Origin: Deltaproteobacteria bacterium
GTDB lineage: Bacteria; Myxococcota; Kuafuiibacteriia; Kuafuiibacteriales; Kuafuiibacteriaceae
Direction: 5' to 3'
Assembly: GCA_016713425.1 (NCBI GenBank)
Contig: JADJPE010000005.1
Coordinates: 1,860,001-1,924,000, forward strand
DNA: 64,000 nucleotides
Position numbers and translations under genes: made by a program. The notes under the pieces are model-generated. The model searched no databases. It was not told the origin of the DNA and saw only the letters and a list, made by a program, of their open reading frames with translations. The stretch's first letter is position 1. Every line of letters starts with the position of its first letter. Of the stretch, positions 34,658 to 43,580 are shown piece by piece.

Positions 34658-36328
34658 CTACAGGTAGTTTCGTCCCAATCTTCGCAACGCGCTTTGGAAC
34701 AACCGGGCGAACCAAGGATCTCGTTCGAAGGACTCGTGCGATGCTTCGTAGACGGCGTTCATCGACCAATCGCTCTGGAACATCCTTGCAACTTGGGCGG
34801 CGAGCTTCGACCCCGCACCGTGAACCAGGATCGCGCCTTCGGTATTGTGCACGAGGCTGCGGGCGTCGAGATTCGACGACCCAAAGAGGATCGGACCACC
34901 GACGCCGAACTGCGCAATCTTTTGATGAGAAGAACTCAGACCACGACGTTCGTTTCCGGCCCAATAGAACACCTTGATCTGTCCCGGGAAGTCTCGCAGG
35001 AGCCTCCGGTTGAGATCTCGGGCCGCGCGCGCCACGATGCGAAAGGCCGCTTCCGCTGAACGGTTATGGTTTTGGACGATCACGAACTTGACGCCGCGCT
35101 CGGCCGCGGACTTGATCGCGTCGAGCAGGCGGTCGGTGGGCAGGAAGAACGGGCTCACGAGCGTTACCGTGTCGCCTTTGGGAACGCGGCCTAGAAGCTC
35201 AATGTAGAGCTTCTCGATGTACTGTCCTTTCTCCTTCTGTTCGGGCCGATTCGCGATGAACCGAACTTGCTCGGATCCGTGCGAGCGGTAGGCCTCGCGC
35301 GCACGATCGACGCGTAATTGGCTGTGAAGGAGCCTTTGGTGTTTTTCGGCGTCGTAGCCACCGCGGAGGTGCCGCAGCTCCTTGAGCGCTCGTCCGGCAT
35401 CGAAGACGAACTCCGAGAGGATTTGCTGCACAGCGGGCCCCCGGACCTCGACGTCCGTGTCGCGTAGCCCAGGGAGCCCGCGGAATACGGCGGGACGTCG
35501 GTTCGGATCGCCTCCGAAGGCCCACTCATCCCCGACATTCATGCCGCCCATGATTGCCCTGGCCGGCTCACCGCGCCTCCATGTGACGAGGTATTTCTCA
35601 TGATCCCGCCCGACCATGCGCGTCGACTGGGACGGAATGATCGTCAGGAAGCGCTCGCATCCGGCCGCCTTGGCTTCGGCGAGCATCGCGGCGAAGACAC
35701 GCGGGATCTGGTGGCGGCCTCCGACGCGGTTCGCGACCCAATTCGCGACCAGATGCCCGATGCGTGCGCCGTAGTAGCCCTTGTAGTCGTACTGCAAGTA
35801 GACCGGCCGTCTGGCCTTCACGCGCGCCATGAGCGCCTTGCGGATGTCGGCCCAAGTTTCGTCTTCTCGAATGATGTAGGTCTTGAGGAAGACTTCGTGC
35901 GCGGTCCTGATGTTGTTCAGACGTTGGGCTTGCGATGCGACGCCGTTGACCAGAAGGTTCACGTGATTGCCGGTGGTCGTGCTCGATTGTGTTTCGCGAT
36001 CGAGCGCAGCCTCGACTTCCGGTCGAAGGAACCAAGATCCAAGTTTCCCAATCCGGCCAGCTCTACCTATCCCGATGTCCTGGGCTGTCCGGACTCTTGG
36101 GGCGAGTGTTCGCGGCGTGGGGGCCGGTGACGACTGCCCATCAGCGGTCTTGAAGCGACGGCCGGCGGCGAAGTCCCGCCACTTCATCTCCCGGAGGCTT
36201 GTCGTGGCTCCTACGTCTGGACCGGCGGTCTTTGCACGTTTGGTTGCCGCGAACCGATGAGAGGGGTGCAAGATGGCCGAAGTCTGGGCAGGCCGGGGCC
36301 CAAGGCGTTCGGGGGGTCGAACCGGCAT
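34658..36328 (-). CDS. Phospholipase-D-like protein 1
   Basis: 556 residues from ATG 36328; ATG 36187 is an alternative because the first 90 residues are Arg/Pro-rich with no ribosome-binding site. Residues about 105-550 are two PLD repeats. The first HxK is DHEKYLVTW (His243), followed by IMGGMNVGDEWAFGG. The second is SSHQKIAQF (His468), followed by ILFGSSNLDARSL. The Asp normally five residues after the Lys is absent in both copies. Sequence around YDYKGYYGARIGH and YIEKLYIELLGRVPKG is close to the paralogue at 37404-39065. It probably hydrolyses or transfers phosphodiesters, perhaps on phospholipids, cardiolipin-synthase style. No clear signal peptide. Confidence 0.88.
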   Translation of the reverse strand: MPVRPPERLGPRPAQTSAILHPSHRFAATKRAKTAGPDVGATTSLREMKWRDFAAGRRFKTADGQSSPAPTPRTLAPRVRTAQDIGIGRAGRIGKLGSWFLRPEVEAALDRETQSSTTTGNHVNLLVNGVASQAQRLNNIRTAHEVFLKTYIIREDETWADIRKALMARVKARRPVYLQYDYKGYYGARIGHLVANWVANRVGGRHQIPRVFAAMLAEAKAAGCERFLTIIPSQSTRMVGRDHEKYLVTWRRGEPARAIMGGMNVGDEWAFGGDPNRRPAVFRGLPGLRDTDVEVRGPAVQQILSEFVFDAGRALKELRHLRGGYDAEKHQRLLHSQLRVDRAREAYRSHGSEQVRFIANRPEQKEKGQYIEKLYIELLGRVPKGDTVTLVSPFFLPTDRLLDAIKSAAERGVKFVIVQNHNRSAEAAFRIVARAARDLNRRLLRDFPGQIKVFYWAGNERRGLSSSHQKIAQFGVGGPILFGSSNLDARSLVHNTEGAILVHGAGSKLAAQVARMFQSDWSMNAVYEASHESFERDPWFARLFQSALRRLGRNYL

Positions 36329-36431
36329 GGACAGGAAGCTTATCGGCGAGAGTGTCCGCGAGGTGTGGCAAGTCTGGTGATGTTCGTCGCTGGGCTTGCC
36401 GTTGGCTGGTGAGCCTGACTACCGTGCGCCG

Positions 36432-37370
36432 ATGTCTGTGGCCCGCCGCGTCTTGCCCTATGCGGCGCTTTTCTCCGCTCAGGTCTTCTTCGCGCTGTGG
36501 CCGACGGCTGGGTCCGCCGCGCTGAAGGAGCTCGCCCCGGCGGCAATCGTGGGTTTTCGCACCCTGGGCGGCGCATTCTTTCTCTTGCTGTTCGCGCGCT
36601 TCTTGGGCCGACTTCGCACGCCATCCCTTCGCGATCTCATCGCTTTGTTCGGGCTCGGAATCCTTGGGGTCAGCGCGAATCAGCTCCTCTTCATCCAGGG
36701 GCTGCTGCACGCCGGTCCAGTCACAGCCGTGATGATGATCGTCGGCATTCCGGTGTTTGCGTATGGCTTTGCCGTCCTGCTGCGCCACGAGCGCGCCACC
36801 TGGCAGCGCGCTCTGGGGGCAGCCATCGCCGCCATGGGCGTGCAGCTCCTCGTCCGAAGCAAACACGCCGACGCGGGGTTGGATGCCGCGGTGCGCGCCG
36901 GTCAGGTGACCGGCGTTCTGTTTTTTGTGGCCAACACGAGCTGTTATGGCCTGTATCTCGTCCTTGCGAAACGCGTCATCGCTCGGTTTGGCTCGATCGA
37001 GACACTGACCTGGGTCTTTGTTTTCGGCGCGATCAGCGCGCTCCCGTGGACGGCGCCCGCTCTCTTGGCCACCGAATGGTCGACGTTGAGCGCATCCGTC
37101 GACTTGGCGTTGGTCTTCATTCTGGCTGGCCCAACCCTCGGATCGTACTTCCTCAACGCCTATGCGCTTGCGCGCGTCGATAGCTCCGTCGTCGCCGTCT
37201 TCACCGGTCTTCAGCCGCTGGTCGGCACGTTCGCAGCTTGGTTGTTGCTCGATGCGCGGGTCACGAACGCAACCTTGGCCGCGGGCTTTGTCATGGTGCT
37301 TGGCATGTTCTTGGTTGCGCTCCCCCGGCGCTCCGCGTTGGTCCGCGCTCATTTTTCGCGCGTGCGGTGA
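36432..37370 (+). CDS. EamA/DMT-family transporter
   Basis: 312 residues from ATG 36432; the frame opens at 36396 and neither start has a clear ribosome-binding site. Ten membrane helices in two EamA halves: about 5-130 (ALFSAQVFFALWPTAGSAAL to VPVFAYGF-type end) and about 160-300 (VTGVLFFVANTSCYGLYLVL to LAAGFVMVLGMFLVAL). The repeat signature RTLGGAFFLLLFARFLG and the closing PLVGTFAAWLLLDA are typical. DMT transporters export metabolites or amino acids by proton exchange; the substrate cannot be predicted. It lies between two PLD-like genes, divergent from the first and just upstream of the second. Confidence 0.9.
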   Translation: MSVARRVLPYAALFSAQVFFALWPTAGSAALKELAPAAIVGFRTLGGAFFLLLFARFLGRLRTPSLRDLIALFGLGILGVSANQLLFIQGLLHAGPVTAVMMIVGIPVFAYGFAVLLRHERATWQRALGAAIAAMGVQLLVRSKHADAGLDAAVRAGQVTGVLFFVANTSCYGLYLVLAKRVIARFGSIETLTWVFVFGAISALPWTAPALLATEWSTLSASVDLALVFILAGPTLGSYFLNAYALARVDSSVVAVFTGLQPLVGTFAAWLLLDARVTNATLAAGFVMVLGMFLVALPRRSALVRAHFSRVR

Positions 37371-37403
37371 AACATTGCCGGCGCGCCGCCGATAACTGAA
37401 CGC

Positions 37404-39065
37404 GTGAATTCAGTCAGTCCGGCTTCGCCTTGTTCTTATTCCGCGCTTCCGATGTCTACCGCGGTCACTCTTGTGGGGCCGGACGCGACGAACGCGCATC
37501 GCGCCGATGAGCATTGCGCCGATGGGTATCGCGCCGATGGGCGTCGAGCCGATGGGCATCGAGTCGATGGGCATCGAGCTCTTGTGAGCGGTCCCGCTTG
37601 GTTCGCCGACCCCGCTCTTCAGCGCGATCTGGACGAGATGACGCATTCGACCGTCTCGTACGGCAATCGGGTGCGCCTTCTTCCGAGCGGAGCGGCTTCC
37701 GAGCGGCGGCGCGAGGAGAACCTGGCCGACGCGGACGTCGTGCTCTTGAAGACCTACAATTTCCGAGACGACACGACGGGTCGCCGGATGCGCCAGCTCC
37801 TTCTCTCCCGCGTGCTCGAGGGGAAGGATGTCGTCATTCAATATGACTTCAAAGGATATCACTCGAAGGATGCGGCGAAGATCCTCGAGAATCGGGCGAA
37901 AGGTCTGGTTCGCGGTCGACACGTGATGCCGGAGGCCTTTCAGGAGATGATGAGGACCGCGGAGGCGGCAGGTCGTGGCGGCTTTCTGACCATCATCCCG
38001 ACGAACGCCACGAGCGCCAACCCCGTGTTTGGGAAGGACCACGAGAAGTACTTCATCACGTGGAAGTCTGGCGAACCACCCAAGGCGATTATGGGCGGAA
38101 CGAACATCGGCGACGAGTGGGCTTTTGGAGGGGAATCAAGTCGGCCCGCCGCGCTGCACGGAGAAGCCGGGTTTCGGGATACGGATGTCGAGCTCTCGGG
38201 TCCGGTGGTCAAGGCGATCGTCGGAGAGTTCGTTCACGACGCCAAGGTCGCCCGGGACCAGCTTCGGATGTTGGAGGGCGCGTACGATGGAGCCCAGCAT
38301 CGACGCCTCGAGCGTACGGCGGGGCGATTGTTTGCCGCCGATCGTTTGCTGGCAGGTGGGCCGGGGGCAATGGAACGGGGCTCGGCGATTGGCGGTCGTT
38401 CGGGTGCGGACGGCCGTTCGCCGGTGGGTGGCCGCTCGGCGGTGGCTGGCCGCTCGGCGGTGCGCTTCGTCGCGAATCGACCTCGTTTGGGCGCCGACGG
38501 TCAGCACATCGAGAAGCTTTATCTGAGGCTTTTCGAGTCGGTTCCGGCGGGAGAGACCATCACCATCGCCAATCCGTTTTTCTTGCCAACGAAGCGCTTG
38601 GTCGAAGGCATCAAGGCGGCGGTGCGCCGCGGCGTGTGTTTCGAGATCATCCAAAATGGCGTGGACGCCGTCGAGTCAGGTTTTCGGGCTGTCGCCTTGG
38701 CGGCGCGGAGCCTCAACCGGGAGCTTCTCAAAGAACTGGGTGAGGATCGCATCAAGCTATACGTTTGGCATGGGCGTCCGGAGCAGAACGTGAGCTCGAT
38801 GCACCACAAGTTGGCGCGGTTTGGTGAGCGGGGTCCGGTGCTCGTCGGATCGTCCAATTTGGATTCACACAGTCTTATTCACAACACCGAGGGTGGTGTC
38901 CTGATATCCGATCCGGAGTTCCAGGCGCGATTTGCTGAGATGCTTGCGCTGGACCGGTCATCAGGGGCTCTTCGTCCGCTCACGCTTCGCGAGCTCGAGA
39001 ATGACTCGATCTTGGACAAGACGAAGCAGTGGGTCATGCGGCGCGGGTTCGCCCACTTCCTGTAG
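37404..39065 (+). CDS. Phospholipase-D-like protein 2
   Basis: 553 residues from GTG 37404; ATG 37452 is a possible later start. A repeat-encoded Arg/Ala/Asp/Gly stretch (about 30-60) precedes the PLD region (about 75-550). First HxK: DHEKYFITW (His213), then IMGGTNIGDEWAFGG. Second: SMHHKLARF (His467), then VLVGSSNLDSHSL. As in PLD-like protein 1, the Asp of the HxKx4D motif is missing in both. A linker with a second repeat (Gly-Gly-Arg-Ser-Ala-Val type, about 330-355) separates the two halves. Overall it resembles cardiolipin synthase or a phospholipase, but altered motifs make the exact activity uncertain. Confidence 0.88.
   Translation: MNSVSPASPCSYSALPMSTAVTLVGPDATNAHRADEHCADGYRADGRRADGHRVDGHRALVSGPAWFADPALQRDLDEMTHSTVSYGNRVRLLPSGAASERRREENLADADVVLLKTYNFRDDTTGRRMRQLLLSRVLEGKDVVIQYDFKGYHSKDAAKILENRAKGLVRGRHVMPEAFQEMMRTAEAAGRGGFLTIIPTNATSANPVFGKDHEKYFITWKSGEPPKAIMGGTNIGDEWAFGGESSRPAALHGEAGFRDTDVELSGPVVKAIVGEFVHDAKVARDQLRMLEGAYDGAQHRRLERTAGRLFAADRLLAGGPGAMERGSAIGGRSGADGRSPVGGRSAVAGRSAVRFVANRPRLGADGQHIEKLYLRLFESVPAGETITIANPFFLPTKRLVEGIKAAVRRGVCFEIIQNGVDAVESGFRAVALAARSLNRELLKELGEDRIKLYVWHGRPEQNVSSMHHKLARFGERGPVLVGSSNLDSHSLIHNTEGGVLISDPEFQARFAEMLALDRSSGALRPLTLRELENDSILDKTKQWVMRRGFAHFL
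37501..37575 (+). repeat. Tandem repeat, 15 bp x 5, in frame
   Basis: Five imperfect 15-bp units starting at 37501, 37516, 37531, 37546 and 37561 (consensus gcgccgatgggcatc). They encode a five-residue Arg-Ala-Asp-Gly-His-type repeat in the N-terminal part of PLD-like protein 2. Confidence 0.93.
38391..38462 (+). repeat. Tandem repeat, 18 bp x 4, in frame
   Basis: Four imperfect 18-bp units encoding Gly-Gly-Arg-Ser-Gly-Ala, Asp-Gly-Arg-Ser-Pro-Val, Gly-Gly-Arg-Ser-Ala-Val and Ala-Gly-Arg-Ser-Ala-Val. They form the flexible linker between the two PLD halves of the protein. Confidence 0.9.
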
Positions 39066-39135
39066 TCGATTGAGGCGCAACAAACTGTGGGCCGGAGCCG
39101 ATGCCTTGAGGGTCTAAGGACAAGGAGAGAAACGT

Positions 39136-40803
39136 ATGGTGAGCACCTCGATTCATGTCAACCACGCCGGACGGCCTGGTGTCGGCCGTGGCCATTCGGA
39201 GGTCGACGCCTCTCCGTCCGACGCCTCGGTGGCGATTTCGGATGTCGCCGATTCGGGAACGCTTGAGCACGCGCTTCTGACTCAGGCCGATGCGACTACG
39301 CGTTCGCCTGACGGGCACACCTCTCTACCTGAACTTGACCGATACCTCTCGGCGCGGTCGCACGCCGATGTTCGTGGACTCGTGGAAGGACCGCGCCTCG
39401 ATGCGCTTCGAGCAAAGCTTCCGTCAGTGGGTCGATCCTCACGCGCCTCGGCTCGGTCGGTTCGCTCGAGCGCCGAGTCGATCTTGGCGGCGCGGACCAT
39501 TACGGCCGATCAGGCGGCGCAGCTCATCAAACCGGGCGACCGCGTGCTCATCCCGATCGGCCACATGGGGTCCGCGGAGATCATCGACGCACTGAAGCGT
39601 CGTGCCCTTCAGCCGGATCAACTCGACGCATCCAAGCCGGTTCGCCTCTTCGGCGGCGCGCACCTCATCGACCCCATGGTCTACGCCACCGGCGGCAAGA
39701 TTGTGCCGGAATCGATCTTCATCGACGCCTGTTCGCGGCAAGCGTACGCGGCGGGTCTGGGCGACTTCATCCCGATTTATCTCCACCGCATTCCGAGCTT
39801 GGTGCGGGATGGACGTCTCCCCGTGGATGTGGCGGTGGTGCGCGTTACAGAGCCGGACGAAGATGGATACGTTAGCCTTGGCACGACCGCTGTCTTTGGG
39901 CCGGCGGGAATCGAGGCCGCCAAGACGGTGATCGCCGAGATGAACCCGAACGTACCAAGAACGCGTGGCGAGACGAAGGTCCATGTGAGCAAGCTCGACC
40001 ACATCGTGCGGTCGCGTGCTCCGATGTTCCCGCTGCCCGTTCCAGAGGTTTCGGAGATCGACGCGAGGATAGCGAAGAATATCGTCGGCCTGATTCCCGA
40101 AGGCGCCACGCTGCAATTCGGAATCGGCGGTGTTCCGAATGCCGTTGCCGGCGCACTGGCCGCTGAAGGCCGACGCGGGCTTCATGTTCGGTCGGAGATG
40201 ATCTCCGACGGCGTGATGAAGCTTGCCGAGGCGGGTGCGATCGATGGTGACATCGAATTTGCCTTCGCCATGGGTTCCAATGATCTCCTCCAGTGGATGA
40301 ACAACAACCCCCGCCTGAACGCGAAGTCGGTCGACAAGATCAACGAACCGTCGGAGCTACGGAAGATCGACAAGTTCGTCGCTGTCAACACGGCACTCCG
40401 AATCGATCTCAAAGGTCAGGCCAACGCCCAGCAGATCAATGGCACCATGTACAGCGGGGTAGGCGGGCAGGTCGACTTCATGCGCGGCGCGACGGGGTCG
40501 AAGGATGGACGAGCCATCCTGGCGCTGCCTTCGGTCAAGACAATCAAGAATGAGGCCGGCGAACCGGAGCTCATTTCCACGATTGTTCCGCGCCTCACTG
40601 GAGACGATGTGGTCACGACGCCGATGCACGACGTTCAGTACGTTGTCACGGAGCACGGTGTCGCCTACCTAGACGGCAAGACGATGACCGAGCGCGCGAA
40701 AGCGCTCATCGCGGTTGCTGACCCGCGATTCCGTCCCGCCCTTGAGGCGGAGCTCAAGACCCTCCAACGTCGTCGCGCAGCAGCACCGGCGTCAGAGTCA
40801 TAG
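39136..40803 (+). CDS. Acetyl-CoA hydrolase/transferase family protein with N-terminal extension
   Basis: A 555-residue protein. ATG 39136 has AAGGAG about 8 nt upstream. Residues about 120-545 match the acetyl-CoA hydrolase/4-hydroxybutyrate CoA-transferase family: ITADQAAQLIKPGDRVLIPI, QFGIGGVPNAVAGAL, and HVRSEMISDGVM with the likely catalytic Glu354, then TMYSGVGGQVDFMRG. These enzymes move CoA between carboxylates. The first 110 residues are not part of the family: they are low complexity and contain DATTRSPDGHTSLPELDRYL, a degenerate EF-hand-like stretch. The gene directly follows PLD-like protein 2 with a 70-bp gap. Confidence 0.9.
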   Translation: MVSTSIHVNHAGRPGVGRGHSEVDASPSDASVAISDVADSGTLEHALLTQADATTRSPDGHTSLPELDRYLSARSHADVRGLVEGPRLDALRAKLPSVGRSSRASARSVRSSAESILAARTITADQAAQLIKPGDRVLIPIGHMGSAEIIDALKRRALQPDQLDASKPVRLFGGAHLIDPMVYATGGKIVPESIFIDACSRQAYAAGLGDFIPIYLHRIPSLVRDGRLPVDVAVVRVTEPDEDGYVSLGTTAVFGPAGIEAAKTVIAEMNPNVPRTRGETKVHVSKLDHIVRSRAPMFPLPVPEVSEIDARIAKNIVGLIPEGATLQFGIGGVPNAVAGALAAEGRRGLHVRSEMISDGVMKLAEAGAIDGDIEFAFAMGSNDLLQWMNNNPRLNAKSVDKINEPSELRKIDKFVAVNTALRIDLKGQANAQQINGTMYSGVGGQVDFMRGATGSKDGRAILALPSVKTIKNEAGEPELISTIVPRLTGDDVVTTPMHDVQYVVTEHGVAYLDGKTMTERAKALIAVADPRFRPALEAELKTLQRRRAAAPASES

Positions 40804-40827
40804 GCAGTCGACCAATCGAGTTCCTAC

Positions 40828-41907
40828 TTAGGGCCCGTCGACAAACGGCGTGGGACAGTCTGTGATGTGTCCAAAAGTCTCGTCGGTGTCGGGCAGATTG
40901 CTCTCGAAATAAGTTCGTAAGAACGCGGCGTCCCAGCATTCGCGCGCCCATCCGACGAAGGGACCGAGATCGCCGTCCGAAATGATCACGTCAGCGCGTC
41001 CGGGGCCGAGCGCCAGCCATCGGGCTACCGTGGTTACCGTCTCGCGCTTGCCGCGCTGGTCTACATCGACCTCGTTGACGAACACGAATTCACCTCGTCC
41101 ACCTATATCGTCGCGGTGATAGCGGTAGGCGACATCCGGATCGGCGAGTGTCCGCAAGCTCCACAGGACTTCAAGGGTTCTCTGCTGGGGTCTTGTATCG
41201 TAGGCCGTGATGTAGACGCCCTCGTCGGCCGAGTCGGGATCCACGAGCCGAATAGCCGAGAAATCGACGTACAGAACCCCTAGCCCTTGGTCGGGGGCTT
41301 CGACCGGCGCAAAGACGCCCCACAAGATCGGCGTCCAGGTCTCCGCGCCTCGAGGCGCGGCGATGATCGAATATCGGAAGAATTCATCGACGCTGACCGC
41401 TGTGCTCGTCGAAGTGCCTTCGAAGACGGTCGCGGTGCGCACGCGTTCTACCGACAAGAGCATCGATCCGCTGGCGGCTGGGATGGGCCCCCAGGTGCGC
41501 TGGTCGTCTTCACGAAACGTCGGTTCGACCTCTGAAATGCGATCGATGACCTCGAGTGGACTCAGGATATCTTGGTTGATCCGTTCCGCGCCCTGCTTCG
41601 CATCGAGGTAGTATGTCGCGAGGGGGCGCATCTCTTCATCGAGGCTTTGCTTCGTGTCGAGGAGCGCGTGGGTCGTCATGCGGTGAGCGTAGAGATTGGC
41701 CCGGGTAAGGGCACGGGTGCTGGCCGCGTTGGTCGGTATGTCCACCTCGAGATCTCGAGGCAGTGACATCAGGAAGAGAATATCGTCGTTGGACAGAGGC
41801 GCGTGACAACCGGCCAAGCCGCCGTGCGCAGCACACATCGTGATGGTGACGACGAAAACCTCGAACGCGCGCGATCGACGTGCCCTCATGGACGTGCCCT
41901 CATTCAT
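40828..41907 (-). CDS. Lipoprotein A, last gene of the sigma-caspase operon
   Basis: A 359-residue protein. ATG 41907 is chosen because GAGAGGG lies 7 nt upstream; the frame extends to 41937. The lipobox is GGLAGC, Cys about 33. The mature protein is beta-rich and aligns through its length with the divergent lipoprotein B (45414-46556): YYLDAKQGAERI, PLEVIDRISEV, GPIPAASGSM, GVLYVDFSAIRL and the terminal RWLALGPGRADVIISDGDL followed by ECWD. The same terminal block occurs in lipoprotein C (33838-34635). No enzymatic motif. As the last gene after sigma, anti-sigma and caspase, it probably belongs to the same envelope-stress output. Gap to the caspase gene is 17 bp. Confidence 0.82.
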   Translation of the reverse strand: MNEGTSMRARRSRAFEVFVVTITMCAAHGGLAGCHAPLSNDDILFLMSLPRDLEVDIPTNAASTRALTRANLYAHRMTTHALLDTKQSLDEEMRPLATYYLDAKQGAERINQDILSPLEVIDRISEVEPTFREDDQRTWGPIPAASGSMLLSVERVRTATVFEGTSTSTAVSVDEFFRYSIIAAPRGAETWTPILWGVFAPVEAPDQGLGVLYVDFSAIRLVDPDSADEGVYITAYDTRPQQRTLEVLWSLRTLADPDVAYRYHRDDIGGRGEFVFVNEVDVDQRGKRETVTTVARWLALGPGRADVIISDGDLGPFVGWARECWDAAFLRTYFESNLPDTDETFGHITDCPTPFVDGP

Positions 41908-41924
41908 AGACGAACCCTCTCGCC

Positions 41925-43580
41925 TCATAGACGCCACCCTACGGCGAGACCAACTTCTGCGTAGAACAGCGTCCGGTTGTCATCGACGCTGAAAGGCAGG
42001 CACCCGAGGCGACCGATGCCCTCGACGCTCAGGTTTCGAGCGTCCGTCAAGAACCACGTCGCGCTGGCGCCCAGGCCGGGACTCAGACCAAAGTGATCTT
42101 GAGGGTGTGCCGAGAGGACCTCGTTATTGGGGAACGAACGCCTCATGTAAAGTCCGGCGAGTCGCGGACCGGCCGCGAGCGCTACCGGACCCACGCTCTT
42201 CGACCATGTGATCGATAGAGCGGCTTGGGCCTCGAAGAAGTCGTAGCTGAGCTCAAGACTTTGGAGCGCCAGCGTACGGTCACGCCGGCCTCCGACGAGG
42301 AGTTCGAAGTCGAGGGTGAGCGACGTTCCCAAGAGCGCGCTTATCTCGCCGGAGACGCCGACCAAGAAGATGGGCGCGAAGAGCTCGCGACGCGTGGCGC
42401 CGCTCAGAAAGCTCTGATAGACCGCGATGGCGCTCAGGCCAAGCCGCGGTCGTTTGGACTCCAGCTCACTTCGCAACACGATGCCTTTGGCATAATCGTC
42501 TTCGAAAGCAACCTTTGCCATCTTTGACTCGTCGACTTCGTAGTGGTCGTCGGGGCGGGATATCGTGAATCGGGCCATCTCAAGGTGGTCCTGGCGCCTT
42601 CGCTTGACGACGTAGTGACCGACCGGAAGCGCAAGGCGTCTTGCTTCGCCTTCACGCTTCGATATCTCGAGGGCAACCTGGTCTCGATCGAGATCGAAGA
42701 CCATGTAGTCGCCCGCGAGTCGTGGAGGAAAGAAGATGCCCGATGTGCCTTGCGACAGGTCGGTCAGGACGAGATCCCCCTGACCCTCGAGATCGTAGCT
42801 GAAGCTCGGGTGTTGCGGTCCGGAGCGCGTGCTTGCGGTTGTGTTGACCGTCTTGTGGTAGGCGTAGGCGTACACTTCGCCCAACGTGATGCGTTGATCG
42901 CCCGACGCATCTGCGTCACCCCGCAATCCGCTCGTGAGGTAGTGTGTGAAGAATGAACCACCGATCTCGTCGGATTCCTGGCTCGATTCGTCGGCCGAGC
43001 TCGACGAAATGAGAATGAGCCCCTTCGCGGTGTCTCGGTCGTCGACATCGAGCAAGAAAGACTTTCCGCGTCGCCCGCCTTTCTCACGGGTGATCGCCCC
43101 CGATTCGCAGGAATCGAGGATGCCGAGACGGACCCTCGCCTTGGAGGTCGACAGACGACGTCTGATCTCCGCCATCGAAAGCTGTGTCGATCCGAGGCGC
43201 AGATGGCCTTGCTTGGCGTGTCCCGAGTAGTAGAAGAGGAGCGACGATGAAGACCCGGCGCTGGTTGCGTCGGCCTCGCCTCGGATTCGTTCTTCGAGCG
43301 CGTCGAGTGCTCGAAGAACCTCGTCTCTGCCCGCGCCGACCAAGGTGACGATGTCCCGATCTCGATAGCCACCGATCTCACGGAGGACTTGGGCGAGCTT
43401 TCGTGCGTCGGCCTCAGCATATCTAAGGTCGACCGTACCGGCGCCGCCTTGGTTGTTGGCGACGAGAATCGCATAATGACGGACGGTCGCGGCCTCCGCG
43501 CGCACGGCGCCTCCCGCACTCATGACGGCAAGACTCGCACTCGCCGTGAGCACGAGCGAGGCGAAGCGCCGGGCCTTCAC
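41925..43580 (-). CDS. Caspase-family (C14) protein fused to a C-terminal beta-barrel-like domain
   Basis: A 551-residue protein. The start overlaps the anti-sigma gene by 4 bp. A signal peptide (SLVLTASASLAVMSAGGAVRAEA) exports it. Residues about 33-265 are a caspase fold: EADARKLAQVL, LLFYYSGHAK with catalytic His121, and RLGILDSCESG with catalytic Cys158. An EF-hand-like DADASGDQRITLGE follows at about 226-239. Residues about 290-360 form a small domain, and 380-551 are amphipathic strands (LGLSAIAVYQSFLSG, LTLDFELLVGG, ALSITWSKSVGPVALAAGPR) ending AEVGLAVGWRL, like an outer-membrane barrel. An exported, possibly outer-membrane-anchored caspase-like protease is inferred. Confidence 0.86.
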   Translation of the reverse strand: MKARRFASLVLTASASLAVMSAGGAVRAEAATVRHYAILVANNQGGAGTVDLRYAEADARKLAQVLREIGGYRDRDIVTLVGAGRDEVLRALDALEERIRGEADATSAGSSSSLLFYYSGHAKQGHLRLGSTQLSMAEIRRRLSTSKARVRLGILDSCESGAITREKGGRRGKSFLLDVDDRDTAKGLILISSSSADESSQESDEIGGSFFTHYLTSGLRGDADASGDQRITLGEVYAYAYHKTVNTTASTRSGPQHPSFSYDLEGQGDLVLTDLSQGTSGIFFPPRLAGDYMVFDLDRDQVALEISKREGEARRLALPVGHYVVKRRRQDHLEMARFTISRPDDHYEVDESKMAKVAFEDDYAKGIVLRSELESKRPRLGLSAIAVYQSFLSGATRRELFAPIFLVGVSGEISALLGTSLTLDFELLVGGRRDRTLALQSLELSYDFFEAQAALSITWSKSVGPVALAAGPRLAGLYMRRSFPNNEVLSAHPQDHFGLSPGLGASATWFLTDARNLSVEGIGRLGCLPFSVDDNRTLFYAEVGLAVGWRL

